From Planctomycetaceae bacterium (GTDB taxonomy: Bacteria; Planctomycetota; Planctomycetia; Pirellulales; Pirellulaceae), in contig JAEUIQ010000001.1 in NCBI GenBank assembly GCA_016794985.1, positions 45,658-109,657 of the forward strand: 64,000 nt of DNA. The letters run 5' to 3'. This document shows, piece after piece, positions 32,631 through 41,516 of the stretch (position 1 is the first letter of the stretch; each line of letters begins with the position of its first letter). The notes below the pieces were generated by a model that ran no database searches, was not told where the DNA came from, and was given only the letters and a program-made list of their open reading frames with translations. Both the position numbers and the translations under genes were made by a program.

Positions 32631-34832
32631 CTATTTTGTCAGCCTCTTCAGGACCAACCATGTCATGCCCTGGGCGGGTATCGCGACTTCGACGACCGCT
32701 CGGCCTTGACCGTCCAGTGCGACCGTTTGCGGCGCAGCGGTTTCTTGCTGGATTTGAACCTCGCCACTTAGTCCTGTGTAGTAAAGCGGCAATTGAATGG
32801 TTCGCGTCACGGGTTCGGGTAATGGGTTGTAGATCACCACCATTCCCGGAGTCTCCAAGGCTGGATTGACATGAATTAGGTAATCGATATCACGACCATC
32901 CGCCCGACGTCCGTGGATGATGTCCGACTCCAAAATGTCTCGATACTGCTTGAACCAGTTCACATAACGAGTCACCAATTCCTGTGTCGCCGGTGTATCG
33001 TACAGCCGTGGGCCACGATAGCAGGCCTGCACACCCGCTCCCAAGTTGTTCTGCAACTGCCGTTCGTAATCGTCCAGATGTTCTGACAACGGCTCCATCG
33101 TCGCGGCGGCACCACCACCGTGATACTCGGTCAAGGGAACAAACATCCAACCCATCGTTGGCAGCTTGGTCCACGTGCCATCGTAGATGTTCTGTCGAGC
33201 GTGAATCAACTGTTGCCCGCGCGGCAGTGACCAATTCGTCTCGCGGTAACCCATGGCTGTCTTATTGCCTCCGACCAAGAAATAGTAATCCGGTTGGTTC
33301 ACATAGATGCCCTGCGCGCGACACCAGGCATACAGCTTTTTGCTGGCTTGGTATTGTTGCCACTGCGAATCGGCGACACCCCGATGCCCCGGATGACTGG
33401 TGGAAGCGCACACATCGCCGGGATATGGTCCATCATGCTCCAACAGGTCGAGCCCCGTTTTTTCCATGAACGTTTTGATCGTCTGCAAATAATCTTCGCC
33501 CCAACGACTGCACAAGCACGGTGCATTGCCAAAAATTGCCCCGCCGGGCTTGCCTGTTGCCGGGTTGATCACGTCGTTTTCATCATCAATGCGCCGACTG
33601 CTAAACAGTGAATATCCGCCAACTTGGATTCCCTTTTGATGAGCGTACTCGACATCCTCTTTGATCCGAGCAATGTAAGCTTGGTCTTGGCTCTCCATAT
33701 TGAAGCCGCTGCCGAACGTGTAGATGATCATCTCGAAGCCAACTTCCGCACATTGATCGACCGCTCGACGAAAAGACTCGCGATCGGAATTTCTCACATG
33801 CATCATCAACGGATTTTCCGTTGTCCAGGGAGCGAGCGTCCGATAGACTCGCCGCATGGTCAGACCTTGCCGCTCGCGATCCGTCGAGTCCTGCAGAATC
33901 AGAAAGACTTTGAACGCGCGAAACGATTGCCCCTGAGCCAGTTCGACACCTGGCCCAATCGGCAAGCGGCACGACAGCAAACACGGCGTCTGCAAGGTGT
34001 AACTGACCTGAGTCGTATAGCTCGGATCATTCTCCCACAATGCGATCTTATTGGCCGTCACTGCGTCCATGCCGCGGAACATGTAATCGCTAATTACTTC
34101 CAACGGGGGCGAACGCCACGAGTTGGGATCGCGTGGTTCCACTGAAGATTCGGGCTCCGCGCACGCTAGTTGCTCCACAGTGACTCCATCAATCGAGATC
34201 GGCTGCGTTCCGCCCTGATGGATCTCCAGCGTCTTGGCAATTACGGGAATGCCGTCGTAGATTTCGTATTGGATGACTACACGAATATCGGACAGAGGTT
34301 CAGCACGTCCGCAAAACCACAGTCGCAGCCCTTTGCCTTGTGGCGGCCATGGCCGCTCCTCGGCTCGGCGTACTCGCTTCCACTCGAGTGGCTTTTCGAC
34401 CGGAACCAATTCCCACTTCTCAAAAGCGAAGGCTTGAGGGTCGTCCTGAAGTGAGGCGATGGTTGTGGCATCCAAGAAAGCATGATTCGTTTGCCCAACA
34501 AGCCCACCAATTTTGTGTTCCTGCCCATCGATCTTGATAATCGCTTCCGGACGCACGCTGCGTAAGAGCGAACTGCCTGTTCGAAGATCATCCAACGCGA
34601 TCGTCGCCGCATTCGGCGCGATACGAATAACGCGCCGAACTAGACCGTTATCAAGAACCAGCGACTGCTTATCCTCCGAGCAATACACTTCCGCGCGAAA
34701 TCTCGAAGAGTCCAGCAGCCAATCGTTGGTCACAAACAATGGCCGCTGCGGTGCGGTTGGCAGTTCCTGGGCTTGTGTCGATTGGACGAGCAAGAAAAAC
34801 AGAACGAATCCGAACGCTGGTCGGTTGAGCAT
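32631..34832 (-). CDS. Secreted glycosidase-like protein (alpha-galactosidase-type TIM barrel)
   Basis: A 733-residue protein with signal peptide (AFGFVLFFLLVQSTQAQ). The N-terminal half is a beta-sandwich; from about residue 340 a barrel follows, with FEMIIYTFGSGFNMESQD, HQKGIQVGGYSLFSSRR, LDLLEHDGPYPGD (a candidate catalytic Asp at the end of a strand) and GIYVNQPDYYFLVGG. The C-terminal beta domain ends IPAQGMTWLVLKRL. The architecture suits clan GH-D (GH27/GH36-like) glycosidases, but I could not assign the family with certainty. ATG 34832 has GGGA 7 bases upstream. It is convergent with the FG-GAP protein gene; both may take part in polysaccharide breakdown. Confidence 0.6.
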   Translation of the reverse strand: MLNRPAFGFVLFFLLVQSTQAQELPTAPQRPLFVTNDWLLDSSRFRAEVYCSEDKQSLVLDNGLVRRVIRIAPNAATIALDDLRTGSSLLRSVRPEAIIKIDGQEHKIGGLVGQTNHAFLDATTIASLQDDPQAFAFEKWELVPVEKPLEWKRVRRAEERPWPPQGKGLRLWFCGRAEPLSDIRVVIQYEIYDGIPVIAKTLEIHQGGTQPISIDGVTVEQLACAEPESSVEPRDPNSWRSPPLEVISDYMFRGMDAVTANKIALWENDPSYTTQVSYTLQTPCLLSCRLPIGPGVELAQGQSFRAFKVFLILQDSTDRERQGLTMRRVYRTLAPWTTENPLMMHVRNSDRESFRRAVDQCAEVGFEMIIYTFGSGFNMESQDQAYIARIKEDVEYAHQKGIQVGGYSLFSSRRIDDENDVINPATGKPGGAIFGNAPCLCSRWGEDYLQTIKTFMEKTGLDLLEHDGPYPGDVCASTSHPGHRGVADSQWQQYQASKKLYAWCRAQGIYVNQPDYYFLVGGNKTAMGYRETNWSLPRGQQLIHARQNIYDGTWTKLPTMGWMFVPLTEYHGGGAAATMEPLSEHLDDYERQLQNNLGAGVQACYRGPRLYDTPATQELVTRYVNWFKQYRDILESDIIHGRRADGRDIDYLIHVNPALETPGMVVIYNPLPEPVTRTIQLPLYYTGLSGEVQIQQETAAPQTVALDGQGRAVVEVAIPAQGMTWLVLKRLTK

Positions 34833-34868
34833 GTTATTTCCCGATGCTTGGGTTGTAAAACAATCTCC

Positions 34869-35186
34869 TCAAACCGTCAAGTTCGAGGTGTCCTGCGAGG
34901 TCGCGAGAATACGGAATACGGTAACGGTTGTTTCTTTGATTTCGAAAAGCACTCGGTGAGTGGGTTTTGTCGTGACTCCAAACAACCAGTGACGAATTTC
35001 GACACCCTAGCAGTCCGACTCTCGGGCAATAGGGCTACGGGACGGCTGTTGCTCAAGCGAGTCAATCCTATCCCTTACAGCATTGTACCATCGTTCCGCC
35101 TCATCCTTCGAACGATTGGCGCTCCACCAATTTACATTGTTACGAATATCGGCTTGGGCGGCCGCGGAAACAAAAATTTCACGCAC
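34869..35186 (-). pseudogene. RelE/ParE-family toxin gene interrupted by an in-frame amber codon
   Basis: Read on the minus strand from a GTG at 35186, the frame gives VREIFVSAAAQADIRNNVNW, then DEAERWYNAVRDRIDSLEQQ and ARESDC, then TAG at 35009-35007, then continues in the same frame with GVEIRHWLFGVTTKPTHRVL, FEIKETTVTVFRILATSQD and a TGA at 34871-34869. The pieces together make a full-length (about 105 residues) RelE/ParE toxin with the typical C-terminal R-V-L...V-x-V-x-R-I-L...QD pattern, so one nonsense change has truncated it at residue 59. The GTG overlaps the last base of the antitoxin stop (TAGTG). It is probably inactive, unless the amber codon is read through. Confidence 0.75.
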
Positions 35187-35431
35187 TAAGACCCGATCCG
35201 TTTCGCAAATGCCATTTTCGCTCGGAATGCCCGGTCGAATTCTTCCAGCGGCGAAACTCTTCCGCTCCGCGCGTCATCAAGCCCCGCGCGGCTTGCTTCT
35301 AAATCAGCAGCCTGTTTGATAAATGGATTGACGTACTCTTCGACACTCGCGAAGCCCGCCGCCGTGGCCACTGGTATTGCTACGGCCTCATTGAGTAACT
35401 GAATCTGCCTGCTCAGAAGCTCCAACTCCAA
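35186..35431 (-). CDS. Putative type II antitoxin (ParD-like)
   Basis: An 81-residue protein whose C-terminal half (VEEYVNPFIKQAADLEASRA, RSGRVSPLEEFDRAFRAKMA) matches small antitoxins that end in a GRxxPLEEF-type motif and are paired with RelE/ParE toxins. The start is a TTG with GGGA about 8 bases upstream; no ATG is available in the frame. Its stop overlaps the GTG of the disrupted toxin, the usual antitoxin-toxin coupling. It would bind the toxin and its own promoter. With the toxin truncated, the pair is likely decaying. Confidence 0.65.
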   Translation of the reverse strand: MELELLSRQIQLLNEAVAIPVATAAGFASVEEYVNPFIKQAADLEASRAGLDDARSGRVSPLEEFDRAFRAKMAFAKRIGS

Positions 35432-35500
35432 ACTCGCTATCCCAACGAGAACTTGTTACACAACCAAAACCGACTTGTCAAAAAATACTCCTCATTTGGT

Positions 35501-35528
35501 TCCCAACGCTTGCGAGCGTCCGTTGGGA
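35501..35528. repeat. Perfect 8-bp stem-loop, family E
   Basis: TCCCAACG pairs exactly with CGTTGGGA around a 12-base loop CTTGCGAGCGTC. No T-run follows on either strand, so it reads as a REP-like element rather than a terminator. Confidence 0.55.
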
Positions 35529-35576
35529 GCATGTGTCTTATCTCGACAACGCACCGTCACCAAGGTCATTTCATTC

Positions 35577-37064
35577 CTAACGAGATGGATCGGGGATTTC
35601 GTTAAGTGTGTAGTAGGCGCTGGTGTGCAAGAGCTTTTCGCCTTCTGCGGATTGCATCTCGGGCAAATAGAAATCGTGGACGTGTCCCTGCATCAACCCG
35701 GATACTTGCAACTCGACTTTTAAGCCATCGTTACTAACGATCGCCTTGGTTGCGATTGGTACCGTTTGATCGACTTCCGGACTGCCATAACCTTCATGAT
35801 AAATATGCGTGAACGTCTTGAGCTGATAAACCTCGGGATGGGACGCCACCGCGCGATCCACAGGCTTGGTAAACGTCAACTCGAAGCCAGTCGGTCGAGC
35901 CTGGATCTCTTTGATCTCGAACGGCACCAAGCCCGTCCAATCCAAACGCTGGACCGCATAAGCTTTCGGACCGCGTACCGGCCAACCACGATTGGTGCCA
36001 CCCGCGATCAGGCTACCATTAGGTGTAAATTGAACCGCCAACAGGCCGGTATCGAAACCCTCGCGAAACGGGTAACAAGCTCCTTGCCACACGCCATTTA
36101 CCTTTTCGGTGGTCGCCCTCATCACGACACCCAGGCTGAAGTCGCCGATAAAAATTTGGTTTTCAAATGGACCAAATTTGCCTCCCGTTTGATCGACCAT
36201 AAACCCGGAGATCGAACGGCCCATCCGAATATAAGGAAACACGACCGCATAGGGCACCAACTCTTTGACTCGCTTCCGTTCGATCTCTAATCTCGATGGC
36301 GTATTCGGTTCGCTGGGAGCCGGGCCCATTTCTGGTGCCAACTCGTACCAGTTGTAACTGATCGGGTGGCCCATGAAGCCGCCGGGTTCCAGCACTTTGA
36401 GCGAACAAGAACCGTTCCAAGGGCCTTGGCTTTCGGCATAAAACATCACGCCATGTTCGTTGGGTCCGATACCGCACGGACTGCGAATGCCGCTGCAAAC
36501 GGGGATGGTCCGTCCGTCGGGTGTGATTTTCAAACACCAACCGCGAAACGGCACTTTCGAGTTGTACGATTCCGACAAACACAACGCGACCCAAATGTTG
36601 CCTTCAAGATCTGGTTTCGAGCCAAACGAAAACTCGTGGTAATTGCGAAAGCCCCAGCGATCGCTCAGGGTATCGAAGCGATCCGCGCGGCCATCGTGAT
36701 TAGTGTCGGTGACCCGAGTGACTTCGGTTTGTTGGGTCAAGTAAAACGAACCGTCGCGATAAGCCATCCCAAAAACTTCATCCAAGCCGCTGGCGTAGGT
36801 TTTGAACGTTGGTTCCGGATGAGCATCAAAGGCACCGTCGACTAGAAAGATATCCCCGCGCCGCGTCGCAATGGCCAATTGCTTTTGATCCGGCATGACT
36901 TCAAAGCTACCGGCTTCGATTGACAACTCCTTCGGCAGCGGAATATCGACTAACTTGTAGTATTTGGCTTCAGCTTCGGCAGTGCCCCAGTACTCGCCCA
37001 ACGGTTCTTGTTGGGGAGTCAACCACAGCATGGTCCAATAAATCAGCTTCAGATATGTGGTCAT
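35577..37064 (-). CDS. Soluble quinoprotein glucose-dehydrogenase-like beta-propeller
   Basis: About 495 residues resembling PQQ/sugar dehydrogenase-type six-bladed propellers found next to cytochromes in planctomycetes: IEAGSFEVMPDQKQLAIATR, ASGLDEVFGMAYRDGSFYLT, DTNHDGRADRFDTLSD, GIRSPCGIGPNEHGVMFYAE, and IAGGTNRGWPVRGP. A clear cleavable signal is not obvious: the N-terminus LKLIYWTMLWLTP is hydrophobic and short. ATG 37064 overlaps the stop of the cytochrome gene by 4 bases (ATGA), which strongly suggests that both products work together, the propeller perhaps reducing the cytochrome. The substrate and the presence of PQQ are inferred, not seen. Confidence 0.7.
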   Translation of the reverse strand: MTTYLKLIYWTMLWLTPQQEPLGEYWGTAEAEAKYYKLVDIPLPKELSIEAGSFEVMPDQKQLAIATRRGDIFLVDGAFDAHPEPTFKTYASGLDEVFGMAYRDGSFYLTQQTEVTRVTDTNHDGRADRFDTLSDRWGFRNYHEFSFGSKPDLEGNIWVALCLSESYNSKVPFRGWCLKITPDGRTIPVCSGIRSPCGIGPNEHGVMFYAESQGPWNGSCSLKVLEPGGFMGHPISYNWYELAPEMGPAPSEPNTPSRLEIERKRVKELVPYAVVFPYIRMGRSISGFMVDQTGGKFGPFENQIFIGDFSLGVVMRATTEKVNGVWQGACYPFREGFDTGLLAVQFTPNGSLIAGGTNRGWPVRGPKAYAVQRLDWTGLVPFEIKEIQARPTGFELTFTKPVDRAVASHPEVYQLKTFTHIYHEGYGSPEVDQTVPIATKAIVSNDGLKVELQVSGLMQGHVHDFYLPEMQSAEGEKLLHTSAYYTLNEIPDPSR

Positions 37065-39925
37065 TGTTTGGCCTCCCAGCGATACTCGATTACAAGCTTG
37101 GTTGCCTGCTTCTCGGCGAGACCATGGGCCGCGCCATCGCCTGCGGGCAGGTCAAAGTGAAGCTCCAAGGATTGGCCGTTGCTCTCACTGGTGACGATCA
37201 CCGGTTGCTGCTCGGTAAGAAGTCGGACTTTCAAGCGATCACCCACGGCATAGTCTTGGTCGTGTTTCACGATGCGATCAGCGGACGCGATGCGGAACCG
37301 CAGTTGCTTTCGTCCGTTGGGTGAATGAAGTATCAGAGTGCGGCGCAGATGGGTTTGTTGATTGGATTCGTCGATCGCTTCCTGAAAGTAGTCTTGTACT
37401 TCGACCGAATCAAAGACGTAACGAAAGGTGGGCCGTTGCGCATCATCTAACAAGTAGCCTTGGAACTGATGTTGAGGTGGGCGTCCTTCGTCCACAATCC
37501 AAGGCCGTTGTTGATCATCCAGATCCGGGCCTTTGCTGAACTCGATCGGTCGACCAAGCGGATGCACGTTCCCTGCTCCTTGACCCGTCCACACGCCACC
37601 GGGATCCGCAAAGCCACCGGTCCACAAGGCATGTAGGCGCAGTTGCTCCGCATCAAAGGCCAGATTCACTCCGCCGGGATAACCTACTCCGATCCCTCGT
37701 TTGCCGATCCCCGGATAACTGCGCCGCAGCATTTGAGCTTCTTCCGCGACAACGATCCGCAATGGCTCGCGGACCACTCCCTGTGGCATCGGAGCTTGGC
37801 GCCCATCCAACAGATATTGCCATAAAGCTTCGATTTGCTCTTCCGCCGAGCCCTCCAGGTCTTTGCGTACCGCCACGCCCCGAGGCCAAAACGATGGCAT
37901 GACGGTGTTGGGACTGAATTTCTGCGGAGCCAACATGTATTGGTAGAACCAATCCTTCTCAAGCCTGTCGGCCATCTCGGTCAAATCGACCGCGGGCATG
38001 GTGTCGGACAGCTTGTATTGGTAGGTATGACATGAAACACAGTTCAGTCCGTTGGTGCCGGCCAACTCCAACCCTTTCTTGCGCACCACTTCGGGTTCGT
38101 GGAACTCCGCAAATTTCGTCTCCGGCAATTGGTCGACCGTTTGAAACAAGTCGATCAAATGTTCGATGTTCTCGACTCCATATTGGGGCATACGAGTCTT
38201 CATGTATGGTCGAATCGTCCGCCCTGTCACCAAGACCTCTCGCAGCCATTGTGGCTTCAGCTTGGCGCCGACGCCCGTCAATCGCGGCGGAATTCGACCT
38301 TGCTCTCCGAGGTTCAAATTGGTCGTTTGAAAGTGAGGGTTGCGCAGCGAACTGACGCCACCCAATTGATCCCGTTCGTGGCAGGCCAAGCAGTTGAAGC
38401 TCTGCAAGCTTACGTCGATCCGCTGCGCCGGCGTAAGCTCGGTGGATAAACTTGCAAGCGCTGCGCGAATGTTCGTACGTTCCAAGTCGGACAAGGAGAA
38501 GTCGGGCCAGTCGCCTGCTGTCTGCGACAAGCAGCCGTGCGTGGGATTCGCCTGATCCAGGGTTATGTACTTTCGAGCTGGCTCGATCGCTTCAACCACA
38601 TCTTTGTGACATTGGTGGCAGTTGTTTTGCACGAAGAGCGACCGGCCCGCCTCGGCCAAATCAGGATCAAGTTCCCAAGTTGCGACGACTGTGGGCGTTG
38701 ATTGCAGCAAGAAGTTAGCTATGTCGATCGCTTCACGATGTGTGAGTCGCATGTTGGGCATGTGTCCGGACGCCCGTACTCGCACTGGATCCTCTAAGAA
38801 CTCGACCAAGGCCGTGACGTTGTACTTGGTGGAAAGATCACCAAGCGCTTGAGAGTCGGCCAGGGGACGTTCGCTGCCGTCTTGATTGCGCGGGACATGA
38901 CAGGCCACGCAGCCAACCGTATGGAACAACTCCTTGCCGCTGGCGGCGGCATTTGCATCAATCGCTTGCGCTGTGAATTGGTTGCCGCTTTTGCCGACCA
39001 AGAAATGGGTAATGGCCGTTGCAATTTGGGAACGATCTTCGTGATTTGCTGAGACCATGGTCGGCATCGTGGTTCCCGGCTTGACGAGGTGTGGGTCGCG
39101 AATGAATCGCTCCATCCATTCTGGATTCAGATTCCGTCCCGACCAATTCAGATCGGGTGCCTTCTTGGGGGTTAGGTTTACCGCCGAGTCGTCGGCACCG
39201 TGGCAGGCTATGCAATTCCTACGCTGGATCTCCACCAATCCGTGCAGCTCGGGAGCCAATTCGCGGACAACCGATGCGGTTGGTTGCGCTGTCTCTTCGG
39301 GACCTCGTTCTTTGAGATCCATGACGTAGCGTAAGAGGTCTAAAAATTGTTGCCGATCTTTTAGTTCATCTGCCAGATTCGCTGGCATGCTCGACACGGT
39401 GGCGGGCTTGAGTTCGTCAACGTTCGCGCGTTGGACGGTGAATGGTTGGTCCAAGTTTTTTACATCACGAATGGTGATTTGTTCTGCGTCTTCGCGCAAG
39501 ATGATCCCACTGTAAACTTGCCCCTCCTTGGTCAACAGCATGGAAGACTCAAAACCGGCTTTGATTGACTTGGAGGGTTGCAGAATGGATTCGATCAAAT
39601 ACGCGTCCGTGGCTGTTGGCTCGATTCGGCTCAGATCCGGCCCCAGTCGTTCTGAAGCCGCCGTTGGTCGATGGCACTTGGCGCAGTTGATATTGCCTTG
39701 ATGAAACAAAATGGCGCCGCGAACGATGTTGCCGCTCGCTCGCGCTTCCGCGGCCAAGTTGGCCGGATCTTCGGCACTCAACTTGTCGGTCAACGATTGC
39801 GCGACGCTTGGCCTGCCACACAGCAGCAAACACACCGAAGCCAGGCTTGCCAGCAGCAGTCTCTTCCCGCCGTGCTTGATGATGACGCGAGTCAAACTTG
39901 CAGCCTGCGTAAGTCGAGAGCTCAT
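37061..39925 (-). CDS. Periplasmic multiheme cytochrome c with six CxxCH motifs
   Basis: A 954-residue exported protein. The leader is LLLASLASVCLLLCGRPSVA. Six heme-binding motifs are spread along it: CAKCH, CIACH, CVACH, CHQCH, CLACH and CVSCH, in a series of cytochrome-c-like modules (MPNMRLTHREA and MPSFWPRGV give candidate axial Met residues). The N-terminal module with IILREDAEQITIRD and DELKPATVSSMP matches the planctomycete heme-binding domain found with membrane-bound dehydrogenases. The last 250 residues are beta-rich without heme. It is followed by the GDH-like propeller with a 4-base overlap. Expected role: electron transfer from sugar or aldehyde oxidation, in the periplasm. Confidence 0.85.
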   Translation of the reverse strand: MSSRLTQAASLTRVIIKHGGKRLLLASLASVCLLLCGRPSVAQSLTDKLSAEDPANLAAEARASGNIVRGAILFHQGNINCAKCHRPTAASERLGPDLSRIEPTATDAYLIESILQPSKSIKAGFESSMLLTKEGQVYSGIILREDAEQITIRDVKNLDQPFTVQRANVDELKPATVSSMPANLADELKDRQQFLDLLRYVMDLKERGPEETAQPTASVVRELAPELHGLVEIQRRNCIACHGADDSAVNLTPKKAPDLNWSGRNLNPEWMERFIRDPHLVKPGTTMPTMVSANHEDRSQIATAITHFLVGKSGNQFTAQAIDANAAASGKELFHTVGCVACHVPRNQDGSERPLADSQALGDLSTKYNVTALVEFLEDPVRVRASGHMPNMRLTHREAIDIANFLLQSTPTVVATWELDPDLAEAGRSLFVQNNCHQCHKDVVEAIEPARKYITLDQANPTHGCLSQTAGDWPDFSLSDLERTNIRAALASLSTELTPAQRIDVSLQSFNCLACHERDQLGGVSSLRNPHFQTTNLNLGEQGRIPPRLTGVGAKLKPQWLREVLVTGRTIRPYMKTRMPQYGVENIEHLIDLFQTVDQLPETKFAEFHEPEVVRKKGLELAGTNGLNCVSCHTYQYKLSDTMPAVDLTEMADRLEKDWFYQYMLAPQKFSPNTVMPSFWPRGVAVRKDLEGSAEEQIEALWQYLLDGRQAPMPQGVVREPLRIVVAEEAQMLRRSYPGIGKRGIGVGYPGGVNLAFDAEQLRLHALWTGGFADPGGVWTGQGAGNVHPLGRPIEFSKGPDLDDQQRPWIVDEGRPPQHQFQGYLLDDAQRPTFRYVFDSVEVQDYFQEAIDESNQQTHLRRTLILHSPNGRKQLRFRIASADRIVKHDQDYAVGDRLKVRLLTEQQPVIVTSESNGQSLELHFDLPAGDGAAHGLAEKQATKLVIEYRWEAKQ

Positions 39926-39958
39926 CCGGCGTCCTTTTCGGCTGTGTGGATTAAATCG

Positions 39959-40951
39959 TTAGTGGCTGGCGCGCTGAAGACGATCGTTAATCGCGCGACC
40001 AAGTCCGACGGACGGTAGCGGCCAGGCGACGATTCTATCCAATTTCGCGTGATCCAATTGGCGCAAAGCTGCGTACAATCGGGTCGCCGCCTCGCGTGGG
40101 TCGCCATGCGGCGAGAGGTTTTCGATCGCGGCGAATTGGTGGGCGTTTGGTATTTCCACCGAGCCGAAACAGAGCAAGCCCACGCGCTCTCCAGCGTGTA
40201 CTTCTTCTCCGCTGCCGAACTCTGTACTCCAGCATAACGGGGTCCGCGGTGAATAGTGACGACTCAAGTGACCCGGCGAGGCCAAGCCTGACTGCAGCTC
40301 GGACTCGTTGACGGAACGATTGGCGACGGCGATGGGGCCCAATTCGGCTTCCAATTCTTCTACCGCCACACTGCCCAAACGCAACACCACCGGACGTTCG
40401 TTTACCAATGAGATCACCGTCGACTCCAAGCCATGTTGGCAAGAGCCACCGTCCAGGATCCATAGATCCGGATCTCGTAACTCCATCGCGACATCCGCCG
40501 CTGATGTGGGACTGATGCTGGCGAATCGATTCGCGCTGGGGGCTGCGATTGGACAGCCAGCCATTGTTAGCAATTGCTGGGCCACTGGGTGAGACGGCCA
40601 ACGCAGCGCCACATTGGGCAGCCCGGCTGTCACCAAGTCTGGGACAATCTCCTGCCGTGGCAGGACAAGAGTCAGCGGGCCAGGCCAAAATTTTTTGGCC
40701 AACTTTTCTGCCAGCTCTGACCAAGCTCGACTTAACTGTCGAGCTGGCTCGATACCCGCGACATGCACAATCAGTGGGTCGAAAAGTGGACGGCCTTTTA
40801 GCTCAAAAATTCCCGCGACCGCCTGTGGATCCAACGCGTTGGCTCCCAATCCGTAAACGGTCTCCGTGGCAAACGCTACTAAACCCCCGCCTCGCAGCCG
40901 GTCGGCCGCGCGTGTCATGTTCTCTCGTGTCGGGGGCAAAACCAAAGACAT
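39959..40951 (-). CDS. tsaC: L-threonylcarbamoyladenylate synthase (Sua5/YrdC/YwlC)
   Basis: Makes threonylcarbamoyl-AMP from threonine, bicarbonate and ATP for the t6A37 modification of ANN-decoding tRNAs. The YrdC core is clear: GGLVAFATETVYGLGANAL, IFELKGRPLFDPLIVHV, GPLTLVLPRQ, LRWPSHPVAQQLL, and IAAPSANRFASISPTSA. The protein is the long form (330 residues) with a C-terminal Sua5 domain (LSRHYSPRTPL joins the two; VGLLCFGSVE begins it). ATG 40951 is suitable. It lies 33 bases before the cytochrome gene and 93 after mntR, all minus strand. Confidence 0.92.
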   Translation of the reverse strand: MSLVLPPTRENMTRAADRLRGGGLVAFATETVYGLGANALDPQAVAGIFELKGRPLFDPLIVHVAGIEPARQLSRAWSELAEKLAKKFWPGPLTLVLPRQEIVPDLVTAGLPNVALRWPSHPVAQQLLTMAGCPIAAPSANRFASISPTSAADVAMELRDPDLWILDGGSCQHGLESTVISLVNERPVVLRLGSVAVEELEAELGPIAVANRSVNESELQSGLASPGHLSRHYSPRTPLCWSTEFGSGEEVHAGERVGLLCFGSVEIPNAHQFAAIENLSPHGDPREAATRLYAALRQLDHAKLDRIVAWPLPSVGLGRAINDRLQRASH

Positions 40952-41043
40952 GTATCGAGCAGCTCTTTCTTTCTCTGGAGATCATTTCACTTTGAGGATC
41001 GGCACACGGTTGAACAGTTCGGATTGCTATTGTGTTCAAAAAA

Positions 41044-41505
41044 CTACGAGCGACCAGGGCTCGCCTGCAATCTGCTGATCCACATTTCCATCTTTTGCAG
41101 TGTCTGCGGACTAACGTGATGCTCGATTCCCTCGGCGTCCCGGATCGCGACGTCCGTCGATAAACCGAGTGCCAATAAAAACTGATAGACGATCTCATGT
41201 CGCTGGCGAGATCGTTCAGCCACTTCGGAACCGCGGCGAGTCAAGACGATCGGGCGATACGGCTCGGTGTCTACTAAGCCCTCTCCTTGTAGTCGCGTGA
41301 TGATTCGATGAACCGTCACATGACTAACACCAAAATACTTGGCCAAGTCGCTGACCCGGCAAGAGGCCTTCTCGCGGCTAATTTCTGCGATCGCTTCGAC
41401 GTAATCTTCCGCCGTTTCGTGCGAGTGGTCCGAGCGGGTTCGCGAGTGTATCTCGGACGTCTTTTGTTTGGCAACCGAAAATTTGCCAGCCTTTTTTGCG
41501 GCCAA
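41044..41505 (-). CDS. mntR: DtxR-family metal-dependent repressor, MntR type
   Basis: A winged-helix repressor that senses Mn(II) or Fe(II). The sequence shows the HTH (CRVSDLAKYFGVSHVTVHRI), the wing (PYRPIVLTRRGSEVA) and the metal/dimer region (RHEIVYQFLLALGL, AEGIEHHVSPQTL). It stops at 153 residues, lacking an SH3-like C-terminal domain, as MntR and not DtxR/IdeR does. The N-terminus is extended by a Lys-rich segment from a TTG start; no ATG is available, so the true start is uncertain. The S41 protease gene ends 11 bases upstream on the same strand. A metal transporter, its usual target, is not in the window. Confidence 0.8.
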   Translation of the reverse strand: MAAKKAGKFSVAKQKTSEIHSRTRSDHSHETAEDYVEAIAEISREKASCRVSDLAKYFGVSHVTVHRIITRLQGEGLVDTEPYRPIVLTRRGSEVAERSRQRHEIVYQFLLALGLSTDVAIRDAEGIEHHVSPQTLQKMEMWISRLQASPGRS

Positions 41506-41516
41506 GCGACTGCTTT

